From NCBI GenBank assembly GCA_013335425.1, contig JAAXVQ010000006.1, positions 1 through 18,558 on the forward strand: 18,558 bases of DNA, read 5' to 3'. The notes below the pieces were generated by a model that saw only the letters and a list, made by a program, of their open reading frames with translations, had not been told where the DNA came from and did no database searches. A program made the position numbers and the translations under genes. This document shows, piece after piece, positions 1 through 11,279 of the stretch. The stretch is from Candidatus Firestoneibacteriota bacterium (GTDB lineage: Bacteria; Oederibacteriota; JAAXVQ01). Positions within the stretch are counted from its first letter, which is position 1. Each line of letters starts with the position of its first letter.

Positions 1-2
1 TT

Positions 3-242
3 GCCTACGGCTCGCTGCCCTTCCCGCTCCAGGAGGTCAGCTTCCAGACGATCGGGGCGACGCTCGCCGACTTCTCCCTCGACGCGATCCTGCAGGCGGG
101 GCTGATCGCGATCCTGCTCGTCTTCTTCTTCATGGTCGTCTACTACCGGCTGCCGGGCGTCGTCGCCAGCGGTGCGCTGATCTTCTACGCGCTGATCATG
201 TACGCGCTGTTCCGCCTGGTCCCCGTCACCCTCACCCTGGCC
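3..242 (+). CDS. secD: SecD protein-export membrane protein, internal fragment
   Basis: The reading frame open from base 3 encodes about 80 residues resembling the region of SecD at the start of its membrane-embedded part. It shows a YGSLPFPL segment, then V.F.TIGATL, a hydrophobic helix, the diagnostic YYRLPGVVA stretch, and another helix ending VPVTLTLA. SecD works with SecF and SecYEG to drive protein export using the proton gradient. In intact SecD the sequence after TLTLA continues as GIAGFILSIGMAVDANVLIFE. Here it switches abruptly to an unrelated ABC permease. Neither end is natural: the window cuts the 5' side and a join cuts the 3' side. The base composition is GC-rich (40 of the first 60 bases), unlike the genes that follow. 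It probably comes from a different organism than the rest of the window. Confidence 0.75.
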
Positions 243-422
243 ACCTACCGGGAGAACGGCATTCTGCGCCGTCTGCGGACCACGCCGGTCAGCCCCCTGG
301 TCGTGATTGCCGCGCAGGTCGTCGTGGTCTTCACCATGACCGGCCTGGGCATGCTCCTGCTCGTCGCCGCCGGGATGCTGGTCTACCACGTGCGCTTCGC
401 GGGCAACGCCTTTAGCCTGCAG

Positions 423-434
<12 letters not shown>
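240..434 (+). CDS. ABC-2 type transporter permease, internal fragment
   Basis: In the same frame as the SecD fragment, the sequence continues as [18 protein letters not shown] followed by one or two hydrophobic helices. The [14 protein letters not shown] block is typical of ABC-2 permeases of the drug or polysaccharide export type, where it lies on a cytoplasmic loop before a membrane helix. About 65 residues are present. The 5' part of the gene is replaced by secD and the 3' part by antisense clpB. The open frame continues to a stop near 560, but that tail is only the antisense of clpB and is not a real protein. No ATPase partner is present. Family identification is from motif recognition and the exact substrate cannot be told. 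Confidence 0.65.
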
Positions 435-2828
<2,394 letters not shown>

Positions 2829-2830
2829 GG

Positions 2831-3823
2831 CTACACCTCCGACACCCACGCCCATAGAATGCCCAATTCGGGTTGGTCGGGCACGATTTTCCAAGCACCA
2901 AATCCCGCGGGCAGCAACAAGACCGTCCCGCGTTTCAACGTTTCAAATTGTTCCCCGAAGACCAAGCGCCCTTCACCCTGGGTTACCACCGCAACTTGAA
3001 ATCCTTGGTGAAGCTTGCCCTCGGCGGGTTGACGATAGGTAATATGCTCACTTAAAAAATGGCTGTCCGCCACCAGCGGACGAACCCTGGAGCCTTCGCT
3101 CTCCCGACCGCCCAAAGGCAGACGCCCTTCGGAGGTATCGTTGAAATCCATTACCGCCAAAGCCTGGTCGATATGCAAAGCCCTGGGCGCGCCTTGCACG
3201 TCGCGCCTGCCATAATCATAGACCCTGTAAGTCACATCCGAGTTTTGCTGAATTTCAGCCAACAGCACCCCGGCGCCGATGCTGTGCACGCGCCCCGCCG
3301 GCAGGAAAAAAGCGTCGTCCGGTCTGGGAACAACGGCGTTCACCATTTCCTCGAAACGATTTTCCATAACCGCGATCCTGATCGTTTCCAAGGTTTGCGG
3401 TTTTTTAAACCCAATGAGCAGTTCCGAGCCCGGCTGATTTTCCAAAATGTACCACATTTCAGTTTTGCCCGATTCACCGGGATGGTGTTCGCGGGCATAC
3501 GCGTCCCCGGGGTGGACCTGCAAAGAAAGACGGTCGCAGGCGCCGATAAATTTGATCAACAAAGGAAAGCGCTGGGCGGATTTGCCTTGGGGGCCCAGCA
3601 GGGCTTGCGGATACTTTTCTATCAAGGCGCGCAACGTGGTGCCGGCCCAAGGACCGTTGGCCACCACGCTGTTTTCTTCGGTTCGGTCGGAAATTTCCCA
3701 AGATTCGCCGATTTTGACCCCCGACGGCACCGGGGCATCCAGGACGTGCGCAACCAGGCTGCCTCCCCAAAGGCGTTCCTTGTAAATATGTTTGAACTTC
3801 AAGGGGTAGTTGGGTGCGGCCAT
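2831..3823 (-). CDS. manA: Class I mannose-6-phosphate isomerase
   Basis: This cytoplasmic zinc enzyme interconverts mannose 6-phosphate and fructose 6-phosphate, linking glycolysis to GDP-mannose and cell-surface sugar synthesis. The 330-residue length matches the short bacterial (Bacillus-type) form rather than the roughly 390-residue enteric form. The expected metal ligands are visible: Q102 and H104 in LQVHPGD, E122 in KTEMWY and H180 in GRVHSIGAG. The active-site arginine is R200 in [10 protein letters not shown]-terminal landmarks are YKERLWGG (15-22) and GESWEISDR (39-47). The start ATG has GGAG seven bases upstream. manA is the first gene of a two-gene unit with clpB, an uncommon pairing. 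It is separated from giant gene 2 by hairpins and has its own candidate promoter. Confidence 0.93.
   Translation of the reverse strand: MAAPNYPLKFKHIYKERLWGGSLVAHVLDAPVPSGVKIGESWEISDRTEENSVVANGPWAGTTLRALIEKYPQALLGPQGKSAQRFPLLIKFIGACDRLSLQVHPGDAYAREHHPGESGKTEMWYILENQPGSELLIGFKKPQTLETIRIAVMENRFEEMVNAVVPRPDDAFFLPAGRVHSIGAGVLLAEIQQNSDVTYRVYDYGRRDVQGAPRALHIDQALAVMDFNDTSEGRLPLGGRESEGSRVRPLVADSHFLSEHITYRQPAEGKLHQGFQVAVVTQGEGRLVFGEQFETLKRGTVLLLPAGFGAWKIVPDQPELGILWAWVSEV
2835..2840 (-). promoter_or_regulatory. clpB ribosome binding site inside the end of manA
   Basis: Read on the minus strand this is GGAGGT, six bases before the clpB ATG. It overlaps the last codons of manA, so clpB is probably translated from the manA transcript, possibly with translational coupling. 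Confidence 0.75.
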
Positions 3824-3842
3824 GTTCCAGCTCCGTCACGAG

Positions 3843-3870
3843 TAATTATCCGTCGGGTGGATTTTAACAA
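3843..3870 (-). promoter_or_regulatory. Candidate promoter for manA-clpB
   Basis: On the minus strand TTGTTA (3865-3870) is followed after 16 bases by TAATTA (3843-3848). Predicted transcription would begin about 13 bases before the manA ATG, just ahead of its GGAG site. The leader is short, so the assignment is tentative. Confidence 0.4.
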
Positions 3871-3914
3871 GCGTGGGGTGCGCGGGCAACCGTCTATCCC
3901 CGCACGCCACGGCT
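3871..3914. repeat. Imperfect inverted repeat between giant gene 2 and manA
   Basis: An imperfect stem pairs cgtgg..gtgcgcggg with cccgcacgccacg across a loop of about 12 bases, with one mismatch and a two-base bulge. It lies between the terminator of giant gene 2 and the manA promoter. No strong T-tract follows on either strand. Role unknown; it could back up termination or be a binding site. Confidence 0.35.
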
Positions 3915-3950
3915 AAAAATAGGCCGGGCGGATTTTAAGCCCGCCCGGCC
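3915..3950 (-). terminator. Rho-independent terminator of giant gene 2
   Basis: A perfect 10-bp GC-rich stem (3922-3931 with 3941-3950, loop of nine bases) is followed on the minus strand by ATTTTT (3915-3920). It lies about 65 bases after the stop codon of giant gene 2. Confidence 0.8.
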
Positions 3951-3970
3951 GTTAAACGAATCTCCCTTTC

Positions 3971-4002
3971 AAAATCCTCCCGCGCCCGCGTGCGCGGATT
4001 TT
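3971..4002. terminator. Second hairpin just after giant gene 2 stop codon
   Basis: AAAATCC (3971-3977) pairs with GGATTTT (3996-4002) around an inner GCGC stem with a small bulge. A- and T-runs on both sides give it a bidirectional terminator look, but the T-run is only four bases. It probably assists the stronger terminator at 3915-3950. Confidence 0.45.
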
Positions 4003-4014
4003 ATCGCCGTTTCC

Positions 4015-7000
4015 TTACGCCGCCCGCAAGGCGCTGATGATGCGGTTGCGCTCCATCGGCATGATCTGCTTGCCTTGGTCGTCATAAAGCAACGGGAACG
4101 TACGCATAAACATCTCCAAATGCATCGGCGAGGTCCGCAAAATATCGGGCATATTCAAAATCAAGGTTTTCACTTCCCGCTCGCGCACGGCGGTCATTTG
4201 CACCAGGGTTTGATTGTCCGGGTCCAGCAGGGAAATCAACACCAAGAGGGAGTCCGCATACCGGGGCGAAACATCCTTGCGGGAAAGCTGCACGACCAAG
4301 GTGGTGAGCAGACTTCGGACCAGGCGGGCGCTTTCCGCCGCATTCTTGGACTGATCCACTTTAGCCAACTGATCTTGAAAACGGCGGACAAAATGCAAGT
4401 CGCGCAATTCCCGACGCAAGGTTTCGATCCGTCCGGCTTGGGTTGCCTCGAGGTTGGTCAGCGCGTTCAATTCCTGAAGTTCCGCGACCCGGCGTTGGCG
4501 TTCGTTTTTCATATCTTCGGAAGAAAGCATAAAAAGCCCACGCAGGGTCGGATCCAGCTCTTGGTGGGCTTCAACTTGTTTAAGCATATAAGTCTGCTTG
4601 GCAAAATACCAGGCAACCTTGTCCATGCCCAAAACCTGGTCGACGAGCATGAGCAGTTCCGGGTTCAAGGCATTGAGATCAATATGACGAAACTTTAAAA
4701 AATCCATGAAACGAATTTTGGTCAGGAAATTCTTCAGCCATACCAAGTGCGTAAACGAATAGCGCAATGAAGCCGGAATTTTGGCATCGCCGACTTTCAA
4801 ATCCTCCAGTCGGCCGCCTTCCTCCCGCAGGGTCTTCTCCAACTTGCTCAAGTCGGCCAATTGCTGCCGCAGCATGGGATCCTGGGGGTCATTGCCGTAA
4901 CGACCTGTTACAATTTTCGCCATTAAATACAAAGCGGTTAAAAATTTCGGATGAATCACAATGGAAAAAATCGGCAAGCGCTGAGCTTTGAACCCTTTGG
5001 CATCCAGGACGCTGCCTGCTCTCCATAAAGACCGGGCAGTCAGCGTAAACGCCGCGACGCCCAGAGCAAGCCACGAAAAGAACCGTTGGAACCCTTTGAA
5101 CGTCAAAAATTTCGTCTGCATCTTCTCGGGTATCGCTTCGGCACCCGCATACACCCGGTCCGGGTTGTCCGTAGCCCGGGCATCCTCCAGCAATTGTTGA
5201 AATCCGGAGAAATTCGAAAGCTGGCTTTTGCCCTGTTCCACGCCGCGTGCATGGCCCGCGTTGGTTGAGAAGCAAATGACGCTGTCCTGTACCCCGAGGT
5301 GTTCCGTGAACTCTCGGGCTTCCGCCTTCGAAAGCTGCCGGCCTGCCAAGGTTGTGAGTTCGGAAAGATCTTCAAACTGCTGCGTCCCTTGCGCGTTCAT
5401 CGCCGCTTCCAGGAGATCCAAGTCGCGGGTCAGGCTGCTTTCCCAAACTTCTTCCGCCAGCGCCTGGGTGGACCCGGCATGTGTCGTCGCCAGGCCTAAA
5501 TTTTTCCCGATTGCGCTTAAACCTGAAAACGCCGCTTCCTTGGACAACATGCTGGAGGCGCCGGAGCCGAAGACCAGAAGCTTGTTATTGCCTTGACCAA
5601 CCAAAGACGCGGCCAACTGTTTAAAGACGTTGGGCGAAAGTGTGTCCAAGGCGACGCTCACGGCCTGGGCCCCGGCTGCAAATGCGGCCTTAAATTGTGC
5701 GGCTTGGCCATCAATCAATTGCCGCAAAGTCAACATCCGCTGATAGCCTTGCGCGCCGAGTTGCGTTTGCAGCAAACCGGTGGCGGCGGAGTCCACCAAA
5801 ATCCGGACGGGAAAAGCCGATAAGTTGAAATTCCCTTCCAGGTCACGAACCTGGGCTGCGGTCATCTGTCCTTCCGCAACATTGAAATTTCCCAGCAAAT
5901 CCTTGACCTCGCCTTTTTCCATTTGTTCGCGGGTTAACAAAAGCAGATCGCGATACTGAAGTTTGGACTGGTCGTCCAAGGACGTTTTAAGGTTGTTGCT
6001 GAACGATTGAATGTTTTCCGGGATGGACTTGCCGGAAAATTGGTTGATTGGAATGCCGATGACTTCGATAGGAATACGGATCGTGCCGTCCTCGTAAACA
6101 ACAGCGGTTTGTCCCGGGAAAACCCCGGTTTTCAGCGCCGCATTGTCCGCGCCTGCTACAACGGCCCCGTTTCCTGTGGAGAATCCAACCCCGTTCTGCT
6201 CCCCTGAAAAATCGAAACCCAACGTGCCTTGCCCCGGCGTGATCGCGATCATGCCGTTCACCGAACCCTGAGCCGGAAGGCTTGCGGGTACGGCCTGTTG
6301 GAAAGCCTGCAACAGGCTGTCGGGATTTTTATTGCCGCTCAATTGGGCTAAGGTAAAACCGCTCGGACTCGCGCCGGAACCGCCTTTAACACCTGTTCCG
6401 CTGCCGGAAAGATCGATCAGCTGCAAACGGAGCGCTTGCACAAAATTCGTCCAAATGAGGGAATTGGCGCCTTGACCCCCTTGCAGGTCGCTTCCCGACA
6501 CCAAGCTCGCCAACGCAGCCAACAGGTAGGGGTCGTTGGACATGAAGGTGAACGAAGGTAGCTTTCCCTTCGGCGGAGGCACGGGTTGGGAATTCCACAG
6601 ATTTAAAAACGAACCGAGCAAAGAGGGCAAAAGGGCCGCCGCCCGGCCCGCCGCCAAAGCCTGGTTCGCCGCATTCATTTGCGGCCGAGTCGTTGCTTGA
6701 GCAATGGGCGCGGTTGCTGTCGACATTTTGATATTGGTGCCTGTCGAATTGGCACGTTGGGTTGAAGGCAGGTCCAACGGCGCTGTCCCTACAGCGGCTG
6801 AACGCGGCATCGTATTGGTCACGCCTTTTCCTGATTGAGAAAACAATGCGGAATTTTCATTACCCAAGAAGGTCCCTGAAGCGCCATTAAACACTTGGCT
6901 TGTATCGCTTTTATCCAACTTCAGGCCCAAATTGGCCACGCCATTTCTTGATTGGGTCGTGGCATTTTTAATACTTGTCAAAACATCGATCGCTGATAGC

Positions 7001-10000
7001 CCGGTTGATGTTTCCGACAGATGTGTGGCGCTGACACCTGAAAAGGCCACCGCCTCAAAACCAACGACAACGCTTGGGCTCAAATGCGAATTGCTTTTAA
7101 CCGCTTTGCTGTGGGCAATGGTATCTAAAATCTCATTCATTTCGGCGCCCTTCCGCGACATGGGCGAATTTTCATCAGGCATATTGTTGGTCGCCGAATT
7201 TTCGGCAAGAACAATATTCGGGTTGAGCGAACTTTCGCTCTGATCGGTAACCGCCATAGATTCCGGTTGATTCTGACGGAAAAAGTTTCCCAGCAGTTGA
7301 GAAAACGCGCCAACTCCGGGCAGCGCCGCTTGGGCGAACTTCAAAAACGCTGCCACTGCCGGGCTTAAACCGGCGGCCAAAGCCCATTCCTTCCGGAGCG
7401 CTCTGGTAATGTTAATATTTCTGCTTAAATAAAAATGATACGCATCAAAATTTCCGGCCTGACGACTGGCGTCCAATTTTTTAACCAAAAGGGCATTTTT
7501 CTTGAAGAATTCACGCTCCCAGGCCCGCAGCGGAGGATCATGAAACAGGGATATAAACGGATGTTTTTTCTCGGTGGTGGAAAACGCCGTTTCTATTGCT
7601 TTGGCGACATCGGAAACCGAAATATTCTTTTTTTCCAAAACATCCCCATATTGGCTGGAAAGAAAGTCCTCAAGCGTTCCCTTGGCTCGGGCTTCGTCCA
7701 GTTTAAAAACAACCTCCATTAATAGTTCATCGTTGAGCGTATAAGTTTCCAAGTCTATTTTAAAAATTCGTTGCAGCCAGTAACTCTTTTCACCAATTTC
7801 GTAATCGAAAATGGATCCACGGTCATTTTGATTTTCCAAATCCCACCAATTGCGAATAAGCGTGTCCAGGTATTCTATTCTCTTATCGGCGGCATACATG
7901 GCGACTTCTTGCGCTGCTTTCACGCTGTTTTTATAATTGACCATGCTGTGGGTTAAAGCCTCGTCCTGTTTCCACATCTTCCGCCAATACTCAAGAGAGC
8001 AGTCCGCCAAACTGCGATCCGCTTTGTTCCGGTATTGGTCGATAATTTCCGGATGTTCTTTGAGAATACGAGCAAATTCAAAATCTTGAAGAGAGTAGAT
8101 TTGTGAAAGTTCCTCTTCCCTCGACTCTTTCGCCGAATTATCACCAACCCGATCCAAACGCTCCAACTCATTTTTCAGTTCTACCAAATTTTCGAAATTG
8201 CTTAATATTTCAGGAATATGCAGGTTTTTTCCATGCCGGTCTTCATGAAAATATGAAACAAACATAAGAAATAGAAAATTTTCAGGTTTTATCAACGCCT
8301 GATAATCGAACGGGCGGGTGCTTTTGTCTTCAAAGCGACTATTGCCTTCAAGTATTGTCTGTTTTAAGTCTTCCAGGACCTCGTCGCTATAAATGTGCTT
8401 GAAAACCCATGCGACCAAACGCCCGCGCTGGCCTACCAATAATTTGTTAATCAAGAACGAATCAATTACTCCCTCAATATACTCGCGGGGTAAGCCATCT
8501 GTCTGTACCACCTCTTTAGTGACATCGCGCCCTCTTTGATGAAACCTGACAAACCTTGGAAAAATCATATAAATGCTATTGATGATTTTTCCCTGTCTGC
8601 CATTTTCAGGCTTGTTGATAATGGGACGGCTAAGTGCCGGACTGCTTACAATGTCCGGCATATTATCAATGTCAAAATCCAGGGTGTTGATGTTCAGATT
8701 GGTAGTGCCCGTGATAAAACCTTGTCCCAGTAAAGACAAATAGTGCGCTACGGTTCCTTTTTCTTCAGGTGTCATAAGCTGGTAGGCGCCGCTGAGAACA
8801 CCTTCAGCGCCAAAAATCTCTTCTATTTTCACTTTAAATCTGGCCAATGCTTGTCGAGCCTCCAAATCAAACTGGGTGTCTCCCAGGTTGGTTTCAGGAT
8901 ATGATTTTTGCGCCAAATCGGCAATTCGGTTCGGAACCTCCAACCCTGTAACAATGATTTTTTTTTGAGCCTGCGAATCGCCTAAGGTACTCCCGAAAAA
9001 AGGAAGTCCTGCCATCAGCACTTGTCCGAAATCTTGAAGAACCTGACCGTGATCTATCGAGCCGGCAGCTTGAACCGTCAGCAACGCTTTTAAAGGGGCA
9101 ATCCCGCTTGCAGCCTTCAACACATTTTCCACCATGCTCCCGAGAAAGCTTAAATGATTGCCTGTCGGCGCAGGCAACGAGGAATTGAGTTGGGTGATAA
9201 AATCTGAAAAAACCGCGCCACCGAACACATGACTGAACAGGGCTCCTATCATCAAGGTAAACGCAACCGCATTGCGCCAAGTCAAAACATCGGAGATTTT
9301 TAAGTTGGTGAAACTGGCCAAACTCCAGGCCACCAGGCCCGCCGAGCCCAAGGCCAATAAGACGGGCATCAGGGCCGAGGAAAAAGCCGCCAAATACAGC
9401 AACGCACCCACGCCCAATACGGCCAAACTTGCAGTCCTCACCAGGGGTGAACCCAAAACTCCCAGCAGGCTTCCATCGGGCGGCAACGATTTTAAATTTT
9501 CCGCCTGACGGAACGCAATAACCCGGTCAATATTCCGATCCACGTACAATTTACCGTTTATAACCGTCAGATAAAATCCCGAGCCGCGCGGCAAGGACAA
9601 TTTAACGATCCCGTCCGAACGGCGTTCCATCGTGTTGCTTCGCGCCTTGCCGTCCGCAAACACCGCCTGCACCTTTTTGAACGCCTGGATTAATCCAAGA
9701 CGAAAACTCAACGGGAGCAACTCATCGGACGGGGCAATGGCATTACCCGAAGCCGGCCAAGACGCCACAAGCCGTTCGAGTTCCGTGGGCTGATCCGGAT
9801 AACGCAGACGAAGGAAATAATTGTTGGCCGCCGCCGGGTCGACTTGACGGGGACGGACAACCACCACCGACCAGCCTTGCGCCCTGGCTTGTTGGGCGAT
9901 GCCTTCGGTATGGAAACCTCCAGCCACCAGGACGGCTTGTTGTTCGCCGCGGACCCGGAGACGCGCCGCAGTTTTTTCCAACAAAGCCCGGTTGCGCAGC

Positions 10001-11088
10001 CCGGCCAGTTGGTAAAACACCAATCCTTGCTGCATGCTTTTTTCCAAGGCCGTCATATCTTCGCCGGCAATCGCGTCCTCCCCGGCACCCAACTTGAGTT
10101 TGCGGCATTCGGCCACCAAATATTTTTGGATGGCCGTCAATGAGACGTTGCGGGAAGCGGTCAGGTAGGCATCGATTTCCGCTTGAGAGGCGGAGACGGA
10201 TAAAATGTGTTCTGCCGTTTCCAGATACAAGGCGTACTCCAGAAGCTTTTTTTCATTGGAGGTTTTCAGCAGTCGCGCGCGCAGTTTTGTTTCCAGTTCA
10301 CGATCAAGCAGTGCGGACTCATACAACCCCCAGCTTCGACTTCCGTTGCCGAACGCTTCCAGTCCCGAAAGTATATTGTACTTCAATGCTTCCCGAATCA
10401 AGCTGCCGTGGTAAGCGCGCACATCCATCCGCCCCTGGAGCATGGCTTCGCGCCGTTTTTCAAACGCCAAAAGCTGCGGGTTATAGTAACGCGCCTGCAG
10501 CAGTTTGATTTGATCCGCCAGTTCCAAGACCAGGCCGCGGTTGCCGTCCGTGACAAAATCCCGGATCAAAGACAAACTCTGCGCATAAAGCCCCCGGTTT
10601 TCAGCGCCAAAAAGCTCCACTTGCGGCCGGTCGCAGATGGCCAATACGTCCGCGCCCGTAAGTTTGCCTTCCCGCATAAAATAATCGGCCACAGCCTGCT
10701 TGCCGGGCGTGTCGGGAAAATCAGCCAACGCCCGGGTCGGGATTATCCCCGTGGCGCCTTCAACGGCGATGAGTTTAAGGTCGGGGTTTTTTTGGGTAAG
10801 TTCCCCCAACAAGCGGCGGATGTTGCCTTGGACTTCATAATTGCAATGCAAGTCCTGGATCAGATATAGGGTGGTGCCCGCGGTTCCGCGATTGGCCGAG
10901 ATCACTTTGCCCAAGTTCGGTGTAATGGCCGGGGCGGCGGCCATGCCCGGCTCCATGTCATAGGCTTGAATTTGAAAAGCCCAGCTCATGGCCGGAAACA
11001 AAAAACTAACGGCCATACCTAGGGAAATAACCCTCCGAAAAATTGAACAGGTTGGTTTAGACCACACCGAAAGACTCAATGACAACAT
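4015..11088 (-). CDS. Giant membrane/exported protein 2 with ChaN/TIKI-like head (2357 aa)
   Basis: I do not recognise this as a named gene. Residues 1-40 form a signal-anchor-like segment (two arginines at 18-19, hydrophobic core, then FPAMSWAF). The head, about 70-430, carries LIQDLHCNYEVQ (76-87), VEGATG (109-114) and VAGGFHTEGI (388-397). Their spacing and look recall the ChaN/TIKI/EreA-type fold, where paired histidine motifs bind metal or haem; this is inference. A membrane-helix cluster follows at about 548-632. A long helical part, about 640-1270, is encoded by AT-rich DNA and contains an HEDRH sequence (948-952). Next are a Ser/Thr/Asn-rich linker (about 1273-1500), a Gly-rich probable beta region (1607-1694), a possible nucleotide-fold segment near 1830 (LLVFGSGAS), a membrane helix near 2000-2020 and a charged helical tail with coiled-coil potential. 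It is a paralogue of the next gene upstream. The ATG has GGGGGT five bases upstream and a strong promoter. Function is unknown. Confidence 0.9.
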   Translation of the reverse strand: MLSLSLSVWSKPTCSIFRRVISLGMAVSFLFPAMSWAFQIQAYDMEPGMAAAPAITPNLGKVISANRGTAGTTLYLIQDLHCNYEVQGNIRRLLGELTQKNPDLKLIAVEGATGIIPTRALADFPDTPGKQAVADYFMREGKLTGADVLAICDRPQVELFGAENRGLYAQSLSLIRDFVTDGNRGLVLELADQIKLLQARYYNPQLLAFEKRREAMLQGRMDVRAYHGSLIREALKYNILSGLEAFGNGSRSWGLYESALLDRELETKLRARLLKTSNEKKLLEYALYLETAEHILSVSASQAEIDAYLTASRNVSLTAIQKYLVAECRKLKLGAGEDAIAGEDMTALEKSMQQGLVFYQLAGLRNRALLEKTAARLRVRGEQQAVLVAGGFHTEGIAQQARAQGWSVVVVRPRQVDPAAANNYFLRLRYPDQPTELERLVASWPASGNAIAPSDELLPLSFRLGLIQAFKKVQAVFADGKARSNTMERRSDGIVKLSLPRGSGFYLTVINGKLYVDRNIDRVIAFRQAENLKSLPPDGSLLGVLGSPLVRTASLAVLGVGALLYLAAFSSALMPVLLALGSAGLVAWSLASFTNLKISDVLTWRNAVAFTLMIGALFSHVFGGAVFSDFITQLNSSLPAPTGNHLSFLGSMVENVLKAASGIAPLKALLTVQAAGSIDHGQVLQDFGQVLMAGLPFFGSTLGDSQAQKKIIVTGLEVPNRIADLAQKSYPETNLGDTQFDLEARQALARFKVKIEEIFGAEGVLSGAYQLMTPEEKGTVAHYLSLLGQGFITGTTNLNINTLDFDIDNMPDIVSSPALSRPIINKPENGRQGKIINSIYMIFPRFVRFHQRGRDVTKEVVQTDGLPREYIEGVIDSFLINKLLVGQRGRLVAWVFKHIYSDEVLEDLKQTILEGNSRFEDKSTRPFDYQALIKPENFLFLMFVSYFHEDRHGKNLHIPEILSNFENLVELKNELERLDRVGDNSAKESREEELSQIYSLQDFEFARILKEHPEIIDQYRNKADRSLADCSLEYWRKMWKQDEALTHSMVNYKNSVKAAQEVAMYAADKRIEYLDTLIRNWWDLENQNDRGSIFDYEIGEKSYWLQRIFKIDLETYTLNDELLMEVVFKLDEARAKGTLEDFLSSQYGDVLEKKNISVSDVAKAIETAFSTTEKKHPFISLFHDPPLRAWEREFFKKNALLVKKLDASRQAGNFDAYHFYLSRNINITRALRKEWALAAGLSPAVAAFLKFAQAALPGVGAFSQLLGNFFRQNQPESMAVTDQSESSLNPNIVLAENSATNNMPDENSPMSRKGAEMNEILDTIAHSKAVKSNSHLSPSVVVGFEAVAFSGVSATHLSETSTGLSAIDVLTSIKNATTQSRNGVANLGLKLDKSDTSQVFNGASGTFLGNENSALFSQSGKGVTNTMPRSAAVGTAPLDLPSTQRANSTGTNIKMSTATAPIAQATTRPQMNAANQALAAGRAAALLPSLLGSFLNLWNSQPVPPPKGKLPSFTFMSNDPYLLAALASLVSGSDLQGGQGANSLIWTNFVQALRLQLIDLSGSGTGVKGGSGASPSGFTLAQLSGNKNPDSLLQAFQQAVPASLPAQGSVNGMIAITPGQGTLGFDFSGEQNGVGFSTGNGAVVAGADNAALKTGVFPGQTAVVYEDGTIRIPIEVIGIPINQFSGKSIPENIQSFSNNLKTSLDDQSKLQYRDLLLLTREQMEKGEVKDLLGNFNVAEGQMTAAQVRDLEGNFNLSAFPVRILVDSAATGLLQTQLGAQGYQRMLTLRQLIDGQAAQFKAAFAAGAQAVSVALDTLSPNVFKQLAASLVGQGNNKLLVFGSGASSMLSKEAAFSGLSAIGKNLGLATTHAGSTQALAEEVWESSLTRDLDLLEAAMNAQGTQQFEDLSELTTLAGRQLSKAEAREFTEHLGVQDSVICFSTNAGHARGVEQGKSQLSNFSGFQQLLEDARATDNPDRVYAGAEAIPEKMQTKFLTFKGFQRFFSWLALGVAAFTLTARSLWRAGSVLDAKGFKAQRLPIFSIVIHPKFLTALYLMAKIVTGRYGNDPQDPMLRQQLADLSKLEKTLREEGGRLEDLKVGDAKIPASLRYSFTHLVWLKNFLTKIRFMDFLKFRHIDLNALNPELLMLVDQVLGMDKVAWYFAKQTYMLKQVEAHQELDPTLRGLFMLSSEDMKNERQRRVAELQELNALTNLEATQAGRIETLRRELRDLHFVRRFQDQLAKVDQSKNAAESARLVRSLLTTLVVQLSRKDVSPRYADSLLVLISLLDPDNQTLVQMTAVREREVKTLILNMPDILRTSPMHLEMFMRTFPLLYDDQGKQIMPMERNRIISALRAA
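7087..7137 (-). repeat. Single related motif in giant protein 2 linker
   Basis: Residues 1318-1334 (NEILDTIAHSKAVKSNS) match the giant protein 1 motif at the I-L-D, I, S-K and final S positions. It sits in the equivalent low-complexity linker. A weaker second candidate (DVLTSIKNATTQS) follows at about 6960-7000. Confidence 0.45.
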
Positions 11089-11093
11089 AAGAC

Positions 11094-11099
11094 ACCCCC
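11094..11099 (-). promoter_or_regulatory. Ribosome binding site of giant gene 2
   Basis: GGGGGT on the minus strand, five bases before the ATG at 11088. Like the site of giant gene 1 it is a run of G rather than a textbook AGGAGG. Confidence 0.55.
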
Positions 11100-11200
11100 A
11101 CTTTCAATTAAACTCATCAAAGAACGCGCTTATGCAAAATTCACTAAAAATCTTAAATCTTCATTAACGCTATTTTTGTGATCGGCTTAAAATCATTACT

Positions 11201-11229
11201 ATTATATCACATTCAAACGTCTATTTCAA
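11201..11229 (-). promoter_or_regulatory. Near-consensus promoter of giant gene 2
   Basis: On the minus strand TTGAAA (11224-11229) and TATAAT (11201-11206) are separated by 17 bases. A TG one base before the -10 makes it an extended -10 as well. It sits in the AT-rich 191-bp spacer between the two giant genes, giving an untranslated leader of about 105 bases. It is the strongest promoter-like sequence I saw in the window. No clear terminator for giant gene 1 lies in the spacer, so read-through is also possible. Confidence 0.75.
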
Positions 11230-11279
11230 AATCGAACACCTTTTAACCTAGATAATCTTTTATTTTCAAGCGTTTTCCT

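Noticed and set aside
3824..3870. CIRCE or other heat-shock operator before manA-clpB
   Set aside because: No TTAGCACTC/GAGTGCTAA inverted repeat is present.
3059..3916. A 285-codon plus-strand frame opposite manA
   Set aside because: manA carries all catalytic residues on the other strand and the antisense product shows no domain.
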